This document shows, in pieces, positions 24,706 to 33,888 of a DNA stretch of 64,000 bases. The number at the start of each line of letters is the position of its first letter. Within the stretch, counting starts at the first letter, position 1. The notes under the pieces were generated by a model. It made no database searches and was not told the origin of the DNA. It was given only the letters and a program-made list of their open reading frames with translations. The translations under genes and the position numbers were made by a program. Source of the stretch: a virus. The stretch lies in the IMG/VR virus record IMGVR_UViG_3300009419_000012, positions 1 through 64,000 of that record, one strand, 5' to 3'.

Positions 24706-25856
24706 TATCCGTTTTTAGCAAAGTTGGCTTTGCTAAATCCCAATCTGTCAATCAACTTGAACTTGTCTGCGCCGCCGCCTACCACATAGCCCTCGTGCCC
24801 AGGATCGTTGCCTGTGAATGCTTGCACACCGCTTGCGGCCTGCTGTGCGTCAATTTGTTTCTTGATGTCTAGTTTGAAGTTGTACAATGCTACCCAAATG
24901 GCAAACATGCCTGCTAAGCCTGCACGACCTTCTTTGTACAGCCAGCCCTGTCCACCGCCCAGTAGCTTTTGATTGGCGCCCGGCGATAGGTTGCTGTTTA
25001 GATATGTGTAAAATCCTTCCAACATTTGATCAAAGTTGCCTGCTGTGATCTTGCTGGTAATGTACTTGCTGGCCAAGCCAATGATGCCCTTGGCTTTTAA
25101 CACAGTGAGTTCATTCATGAATGAATCTACAGCTTGTTCGTAGCTGGCAATAACTTTGTTTACAGAGTCGGTGGATGCTTTTTCAATGTTGACTTTGGGC
25201 ACTGGCATTTCACCGCTTACAAACCATATGGGGTTTCCATCAGCAGGCAATCCGCCTAGGCCTTTGAGTGGTTGATCTGGCTCGCCTATGCCTGGAATAA
25301 ATGTGTGTACTGCAATGCCACCAATGCTACTGGAAATGTTATTCGCAATAGGATTTGGCTTGTCTCCCAGTTTGACTGGTACCTTGTAGGTCACTGTGTT
25401 GGGTTTGAATACATAGAATCCATCAACTGGTTGTAGTCGGCCTGCATACAACAGGTCACCAAAGTAAAAGCCGCGGAAGTTGCCTGGAATAATTGATTCC
25501 AGTGCAGGCCATAGCACATTGATTTTGCCATATAGGTCAGCACGGTCAGCACCACGATTGATGTCGTACTGTTGAAATGCCTCCGGACTGGTCACACGCC
25601 CTGAGCCGTCTTTTTTATCAAACATGTGTTTGTCTGTGACCATAAGCTGGCCATCAACATTGCGTCCAAATATCAGTGCTGGAAAGCCGTCCCACTTGAT
25701 TGTGGTAAGTTCTTTTCCGCTTGTCATTTTAGACAAGTTGGCCACTGCTGTTCGTGCGCCTGCAATGCCATCTGTCCAGATTGAATCTTCAGGATGTACA
25801 ATACCTTCTTTGAGTACAGTAGTGGGTTTGCGTTCAAATAGTTCTGTTATCTTCAT
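24705..25856 (-). CDS. Nucleic-acid ligase-like nucleotidyltransferase (KxDG), candidate packaged protein
   Basis: 383 residues. It shows the collinear motifs of covalent nucleotidyltransferases (DNA/RNA ligases and capping enzymes): motif I TTIKWDGFPAL (Lys nucleophile), motif III-like FRGFYFGDLLY, motif IV HEGYVV, motif V ADKFKLIDRLG. The motif IV-V block lies at the very C-terminus, so there is no separate OB domain. The N-terminus MKITELFERK carries an L-F-E site of T4 capsid-targeting type. It is coupled by ATGA to the upstream nucleotidyltransferase. Whether it joins RNA or DNA, or caps ends, is unknown. Confidence 0.7.
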   Translation of the reverse strand: MKITELFERKPTTVLKEGIVHPEDSIWTDGIAGARTAVANLSKMTSGKELTTIKWDGFPALIFGRNVDGQLMVTDKHMFDKKDGSGRVTSPEAFQQYDINRGADRADLYGKINVLWPALESIIPGNFRGFYFGDLLYAGRLQPVDGFYVFKPNTVTYKVPVKLGDKPNPIANNISSSIGGIAVHTFIPGIGEPDQPLKGLGGLPADGNPIWFVSGEMPVPKVNIEKASTDSVNKVIASYEQAVDSFMNELTVLKAKGIIGLASKYITSKITAGNFDQMLEGFYTYLNSNLSPGANQKLLGGGQGWLYKEGRAGLAGMFAIWVALYNFKLDIKKQIDAQQAASGVQAFTGNDPGHEGYVVGGGADKFKLIDRLGFSKANFAKNG

Positions 25857-26872
25857 ACAAAATATCCTTTGACCATTTTTAGACCTTGCAGGATTTTTTT
25901 GCGATCTTCTTCTGCACGTGCAATAGCATCTGGCGTTTGTGCTTTGTCACGTTTCTTACCTTGTATATCTATCATGGCCTTTTCTTCATATCGTTGCCAA
26001 AACTTATTTAAGAAGTCTCCAGCACTTGAAAATCCAGATAGATCAGTTTTTCCAAACATGCCATTGGCTTCTGCACTGGCCGCAAAACCTTTCATGCCTT
26101 GCACCAGTTTGTTTATTTTTACATCATTGATGTCGTTGCCAGGAAACTGTTTCAGCAGTGGAGACACCTGAGGCTGTTCAAGTCCTTGCTGTTGGGCCAG
26201 ATACATGAATGTGTCAAGTATAAATGTTTCTGGGTCAATTGACACAGTCATTACCTGTGTGTCTTTTTGCTTGCTGAATGGTACACGTTGTCCGTCAATG
26301 ACTTTTAATTGTACGCCAGCATGCTGTATGCTCATGTCCAGCAGTTCACCAAACACACTGTACATGTTGCCTGTTAGCAGGCCTTTGACGCCATGCTCAG
26401 GTGTGACTCTAGTGGCACCCCAGTTGCGTAGTTTCTCTTCGTGCCACATGAAGTCAACTTGTACATAAGAGTCTGCGCCTATCTTCATGATAGGATGCCC
26501 TGGCTTGCTTTCAACAGGATGCACATAGCTGGGACGTTGTGTTTTTACAAACTCGTCTGCAAGTTTGTTCCAGTGACTGGTAAACTGTCCGTATGTCATG
26601 CCTTCCACAGGAGGCGCAATCATCTGCAGGTCAATATCTCCGTAGACTTTATCGGGATTTTCTTTGGTGTCTTTTTCATGGTAAGCACTGGAACCAGTAG
26701 GACGACCCATTTCAACAGGGCCTTGATCTTTGCTTGACAAGAACTGGTTAAAATCTTGAACAAACTGTTGTACGGTATCAAGAGTTACTTGGACCACACG
26801 TGGATTGATCACAGTGCCTTGTGTGACTGTGGTATCCCAGCCACCTTCAATCAAGAACTCGTAGCTTTTCAT
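25853..26872 (-). CDS. Pol-beta-type nucleotidyltransferase, candidate packaged protein
   Basis: 339 residues. GRPTGSSAYHEKD...VYGDIDLQMI supplies the G-S helix and the D-x-D metal pair of the pol-beta nucleotidyltransferase fold, and YVQVDFMWHEEKL the third acidic strand. A helical C-terminal half follows. The N-terminus MKSYEFLIEGG closely resembles the T4 internal-protein leader (MKTYQEFIAEA), with cleavage expected after L-I-E. It lies between a second nucleotidyltransferase and the ligase-like gene. Its nucleotide and acceptor are unknown. Confidence 0.7.
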   Translation of the reverse strand: MKSYEFLIEGGWDTTVTQGTVINPRVVQVTLDTVQQFVQDFNQFLSSKDQGPVEMGRPTGSSAYHEKDTKENPDKVYGDIDLQMIAPPVEGMTYGQFTSHWNKLADEFVKTQRPSYVHPVESKPGHPIMKIGADSYVQVDFMWHEEKLRNWGATRVTPEHGVKGLLTGNMYSVFGELLDMSIQHAGVQLKVIDGQRVPFSKQKDTQVMTVSIDPETFILDTFMYLAQQQGLEQPQVSPLLKQFPGNDINDVKINKLVQGMKGFAASAEANGMFGKTDLSGFSSAGDFLNKFWQRYEEKAMIDIQGKKRDKAQTPDAIARAEEDRKKILQGLKMVKGYFV

Positions 26873-27643
26873 TTATCTCACCAGTACTGATTGCATCTGG
26901 CGAAACCAGGTGGGAGATCCTTCTTCAAGTTTCTTGGGCAATGTGATCAAACCTTTTGCTTCATCGCCACGAGCTTGTGCTAGTTTTTGTTCGCGTTCGG
27001 GATCGTTGGCCAATGCTTGAAGGATATTTTTCACACTGTTGAGATCATCACCAGTGGCTTTGGGATTTAACAAAATCTTGGCCACGCTGTCACGATCACG
27101 TGCTACCACTGTGTTGTCATCACGGCGCAATAGTTTGCCACCAAATGCATCAAACTTGAGTCCTAGTGCTTTGCCAATTGAATTCATTACTATAAAGATT
27201 GGCTGTCCTGCAAACTCAGGATCCTTGTAGCTGCCACGTGGACCGTGTTGGTGATACGGAGCCACAATGCTGGCATCATGTATGACCATGACGTCGACTT
27301 GTGCCACTGCACCTTTGTAGGGAATGCCAATGCTGACATTGTTGCCGTTGGTTTTGGCTTCAATGCCTTTGCCGCGGAAATAAGCTTCTAGTGCTTTTTT
27401 GGCAGCTAGTACAGGATTTTTTTCATCCTGTGTGCGAAACAGTGCCACAACATCTTCTGCTTCGACCATGACGTCAATGTCACCAGACTCAACCTTGTAG
27501 CCAGCTGAGCCAATGTCTGTTTGCAGTCTGCGTAGCAGTGCTTCAGGCATGATCTTTCGTGCTGTGGCCACAATGGTTGCAACATCGTTTTTTGCAACAG
27601 GTATGCTGGATGGGATAGCGTTACCGCCTTCGTTCAAACGCAT
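26873..27643 (-). CDS. Second pol-beta-type nucleotidyltransferase
   Basis: 256 residues. IGSAGYKVESGDIDVMVE carries the G-S and D-x-D motifs; VAQVDVMVIHD is the third carboxylate strand. Helices follow (LNSVKNILQALANDPEREQ). MRLNEGG at the N-terminus gives an L-N-E-G candidate maturation site. It differs from its neighbour in length and sequence, so the pair is not a recent duplication. It starts three bases after the 1161-residue gene and abuts the next, forming a three-gene enzyme cassette. Confidence 0.7.
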   Translation of the reverse strand: MRLNEGGNAIPSSIPVAKNDVATIVATARKIMPEALLRRLQTDIGSAGYKVESGDIDVMVEAEDVVALFRTQDEKNPVLAAKKALEAYFRGKGIEAKTNGNNVSIGIPYKGAVAQVDVMVIHDASIVAPYHQHGPRGSYKDPEFAGQPIFIVMNSIGKALGLKFDAFGGKLLRRDDNTVVARDRDSVAKILLNPKATGDDLNSVKNILQALANDPEREQKLAQARGDEAKGLITLPKKLEEGSPTWFRQMQSVLVR

Positions 27644-27646
27644 TGT

Positions 27647-30600
27647 TTACTCCATTGCCAATACAAACTTTTCAAATTCACGTGCAATCTTGGCATCAGC
27701 TGATTCTTTGATGTATTTGCCGCCAAACACTTTGCGTGACTCGGCTACTCTAGATACCGGAGGAGCTTCGCCTCCGCCACCCGGAATAACTCTTGATGGT
27801 CCTAGTTCAGCAGGTGGTGCCGCTGTATCAGTGGCCGGTGCTGGTGCACCTGGCTTTTTCTTTTTCTTTGTACGTGTGATTATGTCTTGCGCTTTTTCAC
27901 GTTGCTTGCCAGTGCTTGTTCCACGGAACTGTGCCATTTTTTCTCTGTAGGCAGTAGGAGCACTACGTTGCAACACACTCAATGCTGTGTCAACAATAGT
28001 AATCAAGTCATCTGCATAAGCAGGGCCAGTCATGCGAGCCAGTTGTGGTAAAATGGTTGTGGTTGCGCTGGTAATCTGTCCATCGCCAGACGAGCCACCC
28101 GGTGCAGTTCCACCCACAGCGCCTGGTGCAGTTCCACCAGTCACGCCTGGTGCTGTGCCTCCAGCGGCACCTCCAGCGGCTCCGCCACCACCGGCAGCTG
28201 ATGGGTCAGCAACTGGAGCATTCACTGGGCCAAGACCTTGACGCTTGCGAATTGCATCCAGTCTTACTTTTTGTGCCGGTGTCAGTGCAGGACCGCCACT
28301 CATAGCGGCATTGGCTGCATCAATAATGTCATCGTCTGAAAACTCAGTTTTGGCTGGGGTAAGATTTTGTGGAGCAGGTAATCCCATGGTGCTGAACAAG
28401 CTCATGATGTATTCTTGCGGAACACCATTACGTGCTAGGATTTGTCCAACGCTGTCAACATCTGTTGGACTGCCTGCGTCTTTCCACATACGCATGAGAC
28501 GTTCTTTGTTGACCTTGGTTGTTCCTCGATTCCACCCTCTTGCAATTTGGGCACCAGCTGTGGACAAACCTTTTTCAACCTTGTCCATGAACTTGTTGCC
28601 CACTTGTCCAGTATAGTTGGTCTGTGGCGGTGTGGCAGGTGCAGTGTCAGCTGTTGGAGCGGCATCAGCTGGTTCGTCACCTGTTGGTGTAAACATTCGA
28701 GACAGATCCTGCCGTGCTTGTACCGATCCAGCTGGCTTGTTGGCCATGCTGTCACCAGGTTGTTGCATGCGATAGTCATTGCTGGTTGGGTTGGCTGTGG
28801 CCACTGCGGCGGCAGCTCTTGGGCTTGTTTGTGCAAACTGTTGTGCTGTTTGCCCAGTTCTACCAGCTTGCTGACCCATTGCAGTAGAAGTTTCACGACC
28901 GTAGTTGTTTCTGCGAGCTTCTGTAAAATCTCTTTCCCAGAGCTTTTCAATGTTGTCAAACAAAGTGTTGAGACCACGTTCACTTAGATACAGTGGACGA
29001 CCTGAGCGGCCAAGACTTTCGTTTAGTGCCCACTTGTGTAGTGTTGTAGCTCTGTCAAACATCTCACTCTTGGCAAGATAGCCCACAGTAATACCTTCAA
29101 GCACGCCGCGACCTTTTGTGACTTTGATTTTGCTAAATCCTTCAAATTCTTTGGTTTGCTTTTCTCTTTTGGCTTCGCCAGCTTTGTTTGTCTTGTCAAT
29201 TAATGCCTTGGGAGTAATGTAACCATAGCTAACGTCAGACAGTTTTCCGGTAGTTGGATTTGATCTTGGAGGCATTATTGAAATAATCACATCCTGTACA
29301 ACCCATTCCATTGAGGCTACTTCGCCTTTATTTGGACCAGCTACGTACCTCTCTTCTTTAGAAGGTTTTCCGTATTTTTTAGAAACAATACTTTCAAAGT
29401 CCATAACATTGCCGGGACCGGGGTATGTATTGATATTTACTAATCTTCCTTGCTCAAATTTTGCAAGCATTTTTATATCAGCAACATTAAACACATAACC
29501 AAAATCTCCAAATTTTTCAGTGCTTATTTTTTTGAAATCCTCTTCAGACATTCCAAATCTAATAGTTCCATTTTTCAAAGAAAATTTAGATAACTCACCT
29601 GGTGTATTTGGTTCAGCTGCCATGGGTTCAGCTGCCATGGGTTCAACAGCCTTTGGCTTAACCTGCGCAATGCTTCTGCCAATTGCACTACCACTGCTGG
29701 AATTATCTGCGCTAATTGGAGTAACTTTTTTAGTGTCTGTGTCTACCACAAACTTTTTAACCGCATCAACTGGAATAGCTTTTTCGCTACTGACGGCTTT
29801 TATTTTGCCGGCACTGTCAACATAGGTGTATACCTTGTCTGCATAAGCGCCTGTGCTTGTTGCAAATGCTAGTGCTGCCGCCGCTAGTTTGCTGGCCATG
29901 CCTTCATCTAGCTGGTCTTCATTCATGGCGGCTCTGGTGGCATCGGTGGCAATTCTGTTAGCAGCCATGCCTTGATCTGGTCCCAGCTGTCCAGCTTTCA
30001 TCTTGTTATAGATATTCTGTGCTGTCATGGCATTGTCGCCTTGATATGCACCTTTATAGGCAGCGGCATCTATGTTTTTAGGCAACACAATTTTATCACC
30101 TGGATTCAAAATATTAGGATTGCCTTGAGGGCCAAATTTGTCTGGATTGAGTTTTGCTAGTTCGTCTGGGTTTACCTTGTACTTGTCAGCAAAGCCTGTC
30201 ATGGTGTCGCCTTTTTTGGCAACTATAGTTTGTGTTTCGCCACCTGTCACTGCTGGTTTAGGTGGGGTTGTACCTCCGCCACCGCCTGGGTTAGTTTCGC
30301 CACCTGTCACTGCTGGCTTGGGTGGGGTTGTTGTGCCTCCGCCACCGCCTGTTGTGGCATCTGCCGCGCTGGCATCGGGAATTAGCCCCTTGGTAGTGTC
30401 TGCAAAATTCTGCGCACCTTGTGATATGGCACTGCCAAGTTTGTTGGCACCTGCTTGTGCCGCTTGACCTAGATTGCTTATGCCTTGACCAATTTTGTTT
30501 ACCACAGGAGTTGCCGCATCAATAGCCGCACCAGCCGCAGTTTTTGCACCCACCATTGCTGCCGCCGCGCCACCTTGCATGGTACCAGCACCAACAGATC

Positions 30601-31132
30601 CTGACAATGATTTGTTCTTTAACAGGTCATCAGCTGTTTTTGTAGCACCCAACAAGATTGGTCCTGTAACGCCAGCAGAAGCATATCCAGTTAGCACTGT
30701 GAGCAAACCGTACATGAATTTGCCTGATACAGGGTACTTCTCCCAGAACTGTCTGTAGTGATCAAGTTTTTGTAGTACTTGTGCGCCACCTTCACTTTTG
30801 CCCATTTTTGCCGCAATCTTGGCCTTGGCATCGTCAAAGTGTTGATCCATGTTGCGAACTAGTGTGGTGTCTTGTAGCAGTCTACCAAGGCCCTTGACTT
30901 TGTCCACCACAGCACCTACGCCAGCACCCACTTTGCCCAAAAAGGTTTTGTTGTTACCGGTACTGGTCATGGTTTCTTCTGCGGCTGCAAACAGTTGTTC
31001 AATCTGTGCTGGTGTTAGTGCTTCAGCTTCTAATAGCAGATTAAACTGTTGGCCAATCATGTATGCTTCGTGATACAACGGGCTTGAAGCCAGGTCGTGA
31101 TATGGTGTTTCTGTTAAATGCGTGGCTTTCAC
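27647..31132 (-). CDS. Giant mosaic internal/virion protein with LysM domain
   Basis: 1161 residues. The N-terminus MKATHLTETPYHDL has an L-T-E site, and LLLEAEAL near residue 33 offers another. Order: helical region; Gly/Ala-rich hydrophobic stretch (130-200); PPKPAVTGGET repeats (about 265-300); LysM (KKGDTMTGFADKYKVN...NILNPGDKIVLP, about 300-352); at 412-432 a secretion-signal-like stretch ending TGAYAD, then a DUF4124-like YTYVDSAGKIKAVS; an AT-richer block to about 660; helical and Pro/Ala/Thr linkers; GGTAPG repeats; a Lys-rich tail. LysM suggests contact with peptidoglycan. It may be an internal protein cut into pieces. Confidence 0.65.
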   Translation of the reverse strand: MKATHLTETPYHDLASSPLYHEAYMIGQQFNLLLEAEALTPAQIEQLFAAAEETMTSTGNNKTFLGKVGAGVGAVVDKVKGLGRLLQDTTLVRNMDQHFDDAKAKIAAKMGKSEGGAQVLQKLDHYRQFWEKYPVSGKFMYGLLTVLTGYASAGVTGPILLGATKTADDLLKNKSLSGSVGAGTMQGGAAAAMVGAKTAAGAAIDAATPVVNKIGQGISNLGQAAQAGANKLGSAISQGAQNFADTTKGLIPDASAADATTGGGGGTTTPPKPAVTGGETNPGGGGGTTPPKPAVTGGETQTIVAKKGDTMTGFADKYKVNPDELAKLNPDKFGPQGNPNILNPGDKIVLPKNIDAAAYKGAYQGDNAMTAQNIYNKMKAGQLGPDQGMAANRIATDATRAAMNEDQLDEGMASKLAAAALAFATSTGAYADKVYTYVDSAGKIKAVSSEKAIPVDAVKKFVVDTDTKKVTPISADNSSSGSAIGRSIAQVKPKAVEPMAAEPMAAEPNTPGELSKFSLKNGTIRFGMSEEDFKKISTEKFGDFGYVFNVADIKMLAKFEQGRLVNINTYPGPGNVMDFESIVSKKYGKPSKEERYVAGPNKGEVASMEWVVQDVIISIMPPRSNPTTGKLSDVSYGYITPKALIDKTNKAGEAKREKQTKEFEGFSKIKVTKGRGVLEGITVGYLAKSEMFDRATTLHKWALNESLGRSGRPLYLSERGLNTLFDNIEKLWERDFTEARRNNYGRETSTAMGQQAGRTGQTAQQFAQTSPRAAAAVATANPTSNDYRMQQPGDSMANKPAGSVQARQDLSRMFTPTGDEPADAAPTADTAPATPPQTNYTGQVGNKFMDKVEKGLSTAGAQIARGWNRGTTKVNKERLMRMWKDAGSPTDVDSVGQILARNGVPQEYIMSLFSTMGLPAPQNLTPAKTEFSDDDIIDAANAAMSGGPALTPAQKVRLDAIRKRQGLGPVNAPVADPSAAGGGGAAGGAAGGTAPGVTGGTAPGAVGGTAPGGSSGDGQITSATTTILPQLARMTGPAYADDLITIVDTALSVLQRSAPTAYREKMAQFRGTSTGKQREKAQDIITRTKKKKKPGAPAPATDTAAPPAELGPSRVIPGGGGEAPPVSRVAESRKVFGGKYIKESADAKIAREFEKFVLAME
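28085..28185 (-). repeat. Tandem coding repeats GGTAPG in the giant protein
   Basis: Short in-frame repeats (about 24-27 bases, for example ggtgcagttccaccc on the plus strand) encode GGTAPG(A/V) units. They form a flexible linker prone to slippage and length change. Confidence 0.7.
30235..30352 (-). repeat. Tandem 60-base coding repeat PPKPAVTGGET
   Basis: Two near-identical copies (ccacctgtcactgctggytt on the plus strand and flanks) encode GGGGTTPPKPAVTGGET just before the LysM domain. Third-codon differences show that the duplication is not brand new. Confidence 0.75.
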
Positions 31133-31371
31133 TTGCGTATTCTCCTAATTCCTCTGATGAATTTATTTGGATCCTGCGCACGAATGCTGTTTAACAGTCG
31201 TCGTTCAAGCTCTGACGCCATGTCTGGGTCGTAGCTTTCCCTTATGGTATTGATTAGATTAATTGCGCCCTGGATGACATGGTCAGCGCGGCTTTCTAGC
31301 ACATTTTCTTTGTCTTTTTCAATGAAATGGCTATCAAGTTCTTCCAGGAGGCTACGTGTTTTTTTAAGCAA
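31129..31371 (-). CDS. Small helical head-assembly-type protein
   Basis: 80 residues from a TTG at 31371 with GGAG eight bases upstream. MLKKTRSLLEELDSHFIEKDKENVLESRADHVI is amphipathic helix, and ERRLLNSIRAQDPNKFIRGIRRIRK a basic C-terminus. Size and charge resemble small prohead-core proteins of T4-like phages, but I cannot confirm homology. ATGA coupling to the giant gene and a late box upstream support a morphogenetic role. Confidence 0.55.
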   Translation of the reverse strand: MLKKTRSLLEELDSHFIEKDKENVLESRADHVIQGAINLINTIRESYDPDMASELERRLLNSIRAQDPNKFIRGIRRIRK

Positions 31372-31390
31372 AATCAGGCTCCAATTCTGT

Positions 31391-31400
31391 ATTATTTATC
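31391..31400 (-). promoter_or_regulatory. T4-late-like promoter GATAAATAAT
   Basis: The minus strand GATAAATAAT lies about 20 bases before the TTG start of the small head-assembly gene. It lies in the short gap where early replication genes end and late morphogenesis genes begin. Confidence 0.55.
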
Positions 31401-31426
31401 GAAACCTGCGGTAGGTCGTACTCAAG

Positions 31427-32824
31427 TTACCCTTGTCCAGTTTTGATAGCAGCCAGCATGCTTTTGAGCTTGTTGTTGCCTACTTCAGCGTGTATGGGTG
31501 CTGTGTCTTTTATTTCACCAGTGCTGACATCCACTGTGCTACGTGCTTTGATTTGATTCATGATGCTGGTTGCTTGTGGTTGGTAGCCACTGGCTTCTTC
31601 ACCTTCATCTGTGATACGCATGGTTTCGATGTTGTAGGTTAGATCCACTTTCATGCCCATGCCTGTTGAGCTTCGACTTTTCATACACTGTATTTGATAG
31701 CGTCCACGTTCACGCATGGCTCTGCTAGTAAAGATACCAAACACATTATCTGCTGTGTTAATTTTACTAATACCACCTGAAATATGACTGTGGTCAAATT
31801 CAATTTCATCCACAGCACCACGATTAAGCTGTGACGCTGTTACCATTAGTATGCCCAGCTCTTTGGCCAAGTTACGCAGTTCTTCACTCACATACTTGTC
31901 CTTCACAAACAAGTCGTTAGGACTGACCTTGGCACTCACTGGCATCAGCAGATCCAAGTAGTCAATCATGATAAAGTCTACCCGGCGATTTGTCTGTATT
32001 TGATACTCTTTCAAAAATGCACGAATGTCATTGATATTGCTTTGCGCTGGCAAACCCTTGACCTGATATGTGCCTGACTTCTTGCCCACCATCTTGACTT
32101 TGAGTGTTGTGGTATCAATGTCCTTGCGAATATCTTTTGTGCTCATGCTACTTAACATTGCATCAGTACGCAAGCTGGTTAGTTCTTCACTCAGTTCTAG
32201 TGTGACATACACACCATGCAATCCTGTTTGAATCCAGTTAAGAGCAATGTTCATCATCACAAGAGATTTACCTGATCCTGACCCGCCTGCAAAGATGTTG
32301 AGTTCGCCGCGACTGAAGCCACCGTACAACAATTTGTCCAGCTGTGGCCATCCTGTTGACACTTGCCCGCCTGAGTTGAAATACTTGTTGATGCGTTCTG
32401 CAGGATCTGCAAAGTAGTCTGTGCCTAGGTCTTTTTGCAAACTGATCTGCACAGCATCTTTGATCAGTTTTTCTACAGGATTGAAATCACCGTTTTCAAT
32501 TAGATCAGCGGCTTTGAGAATTGCACGTTCTAGTTCTTTTTGTTTGGTAAAGTTTTCAAACTCTTCCAGGAACCAGCTGGTGTGTCCTTCATTTAGATCC
32601 GGCACTGGTCTCAGTTCCACACCAGTTGTGGCACGTATTTGATCTAGGTTGGGTAGAGTCTTGTGTTTTTCGCTGTGTTCTTTGATAAACTTTGCCACTG
32701 CACGTAAACTGCGATCAAAGTTTTCTTCGTTGTAGATGTTCTGCACACGCACATAGCTACCTGCGTCATGCAACATCATTTCAAGAAATAACTTTTGTAA
32801 GTCTGGATTGTAGTCTTTTGTCAT
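31427..32824 (-). CDS. Replicative DNA helicase, DnaB/gp41-like
   Basis: 465 residues. N-terminal helical domain (1-150), then a RecA-type motor: STGWPQLDKLLYGGFSRGELNIFAGGSGSGKS (Walker A near residue 178), VYVTLELSEE, FIMIDYLDLLMP (Walker B), MVTASQLNRGA (sensor) and a C-terminal arginine-rich block. The layout and length are those of T4 gp41. The ATG overlaps the primase stop by four bases, coupling the two primosome subunits. Confidence 0.93.
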   Translation of the reverse strand: MTKDYNPDLQKLFLEMMLHDAGSYVRVQNIYNEENFDRSLRAVAKFIKEHSEKHKTLPNLDQIRATTGVELRPVPDLNEGHTSWFLEEFENFTKQKELERAILKAADLIENGDFNPVEKLIKDAVQISLQKDLGTDYFADPAERINKYFNSGGQVSTGWPQLDKLLYGGFSRGELNIFAGGSGSGKSLVMMNIALNWIQTGLHGVYVTLELSEELTSLRTDAMLSSMSTKDIRKDIDTTTLKVKMVGKKSGTYQVKGLPAQSNINDIRAFLKEYQIQTNRRVDFIMIDYLDLLMPVSAKVSPNDLFVKDKYVSEELRNLAKELGILMVTASQLNRGAVDEIEFDHSHISGGISKINTADNVFGIFTSRAMRERGRYQIQCMKSRSSTGMGMKVDLTYNIETMRITDEGEEASGYQPQATSIMNQIKARSTVDVSTGEIKDTAPIHAEVGNNKLKSMLAAIKTGQG

Positions 32825-33888
32825 AGCTTATTATATAGTGTTTTGCTCTTGAGCTCAATCTTTAAGGCACTCGTCTCACGAGCGTCCAGTATGCTTTTGA
32901 GAACAAACAAAGGGCCAAGGTGTTCCACCGCAGAAGCTGTGTCTTTGTATTTTTCGCTCCACACCGGAAAGCTCACAGTCCATCCATAGCCTATTGCCGC
33001 ATCAATAAGACTGCGCCCGGGCCAGACTTTTTTACCTGTGCGTTCGTTCACGTGTACATCAAAGTCGGGCACCACTATGACTTCTCTACCAAGGCTTTCA
33101 ATGATGTCTGCTTGTGTATCATTTATTTCGTTGCTCAAGATAGCCACACCATCTATGCTCATGGCATCAAATGGGCCTTCTACCACAATAACAAACTGCG
33201 AAGTTGGCCGCTGTTTGTCAACGTTGAACACAAAGTTTGGTTCGTGGCTGTTGTGATACTTGGGCTTTACTCCGTCTACTAGTGCTCTAGCAGTGTAACC
33301 AATGATTTGATTTTTCCAAGTAAACGGAATTATCACACGACGATCCAGGTTGTAACTGGACTCATCAGTTATGTAAAAGTCATATTTGTTTGTGTTTATC
33401 TTGCGATTATAAACATACTCCACTGCATTGTTAAGCTGTTCGGGCACAACATAATCATCGTCAGTTAGACCTAGCATGGTTGCCCACTCGCTGAAGCTGG
33501 CGCTGTCCTCAGGCAAGGGTCTGGGCTTGAACGTTATTTCAACTTCGGGCACTGGCGCACGTTCGGCTACTGGTACCAGCTCTTTGATACGCAAGGCCTC
33601 CATGACCAGTCGCTGTACAGTGTTGTCATCTGCACCTAGCCATTTCAACAACTTGCGGAATTTGAATCCAATTGGACGCCCAGGATAGAAGCCTGTTTTG
33701 AATCCGCAATTGAAACAATGATAGCTGACAGATCCATCTGCGTTTGGTCTGACGCCGCCGCGCTTGCGAGTGTCTACGCTTTCGCCGTTGTGCGGGCAAC
33801 AAACTGCATTGAAGCTGATCCAGTCGTTGGATTGCTTACGCCGGGCTGGCAGTAGTTGCAGTAGCTCTTGTTGTACTATATCATACAT
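32821..33888 (-). CDS. DNA primase with zinc ribbon and TOPRIM
   Basis: 355 residues from the second of two adjacent ATGs (33888), chosen because the promoter puts +1 on it. A zinc ribbon (CCPHNGES...YHCFNCGF) occupies residues 30-65. The RNA-polymerase/TOPRIM core shows RRVIIPFTWKNQIIGYTAR, VIVVEGPFDAMS (TOPRIM Glu) and VVPDFDVH (TOPRIM Asp pair). It makes primers for the phage fork with the gp41-like helicase encoded immediately downstream. Confidence 0.92.
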   Translation of the reverse strand: MYDIVQQELLQLLPARRKQSNDWISFNAVCCPHNGESVDTRKRGGVRPNADGSVSYHCFNCGFKTGFYPGRPIGFKFRKLLKWLGADDNTVQRLVMEALRIKELVPVAERAPVPEVEITFKPRPLPEDSASFSEWATMLGLTDDDYVVPEQLNNAVEYVYNRKINTNKYDFYITDESSYNLDRRVIIPFTWKNQIIGYTARALVDGVKPKYHNSHEPNFVFNVDKQRPTSQFVIVVEGPFDAMSIDGVAILSNEINDTQADIIESLGREVIVVPDFDVHVNERTGKKVWPGRSLIDAAIGYGWTVSFPVWSEKYKDTASAVEHLGPLFVLKSILDARETSALKIELKSKTLYNKL

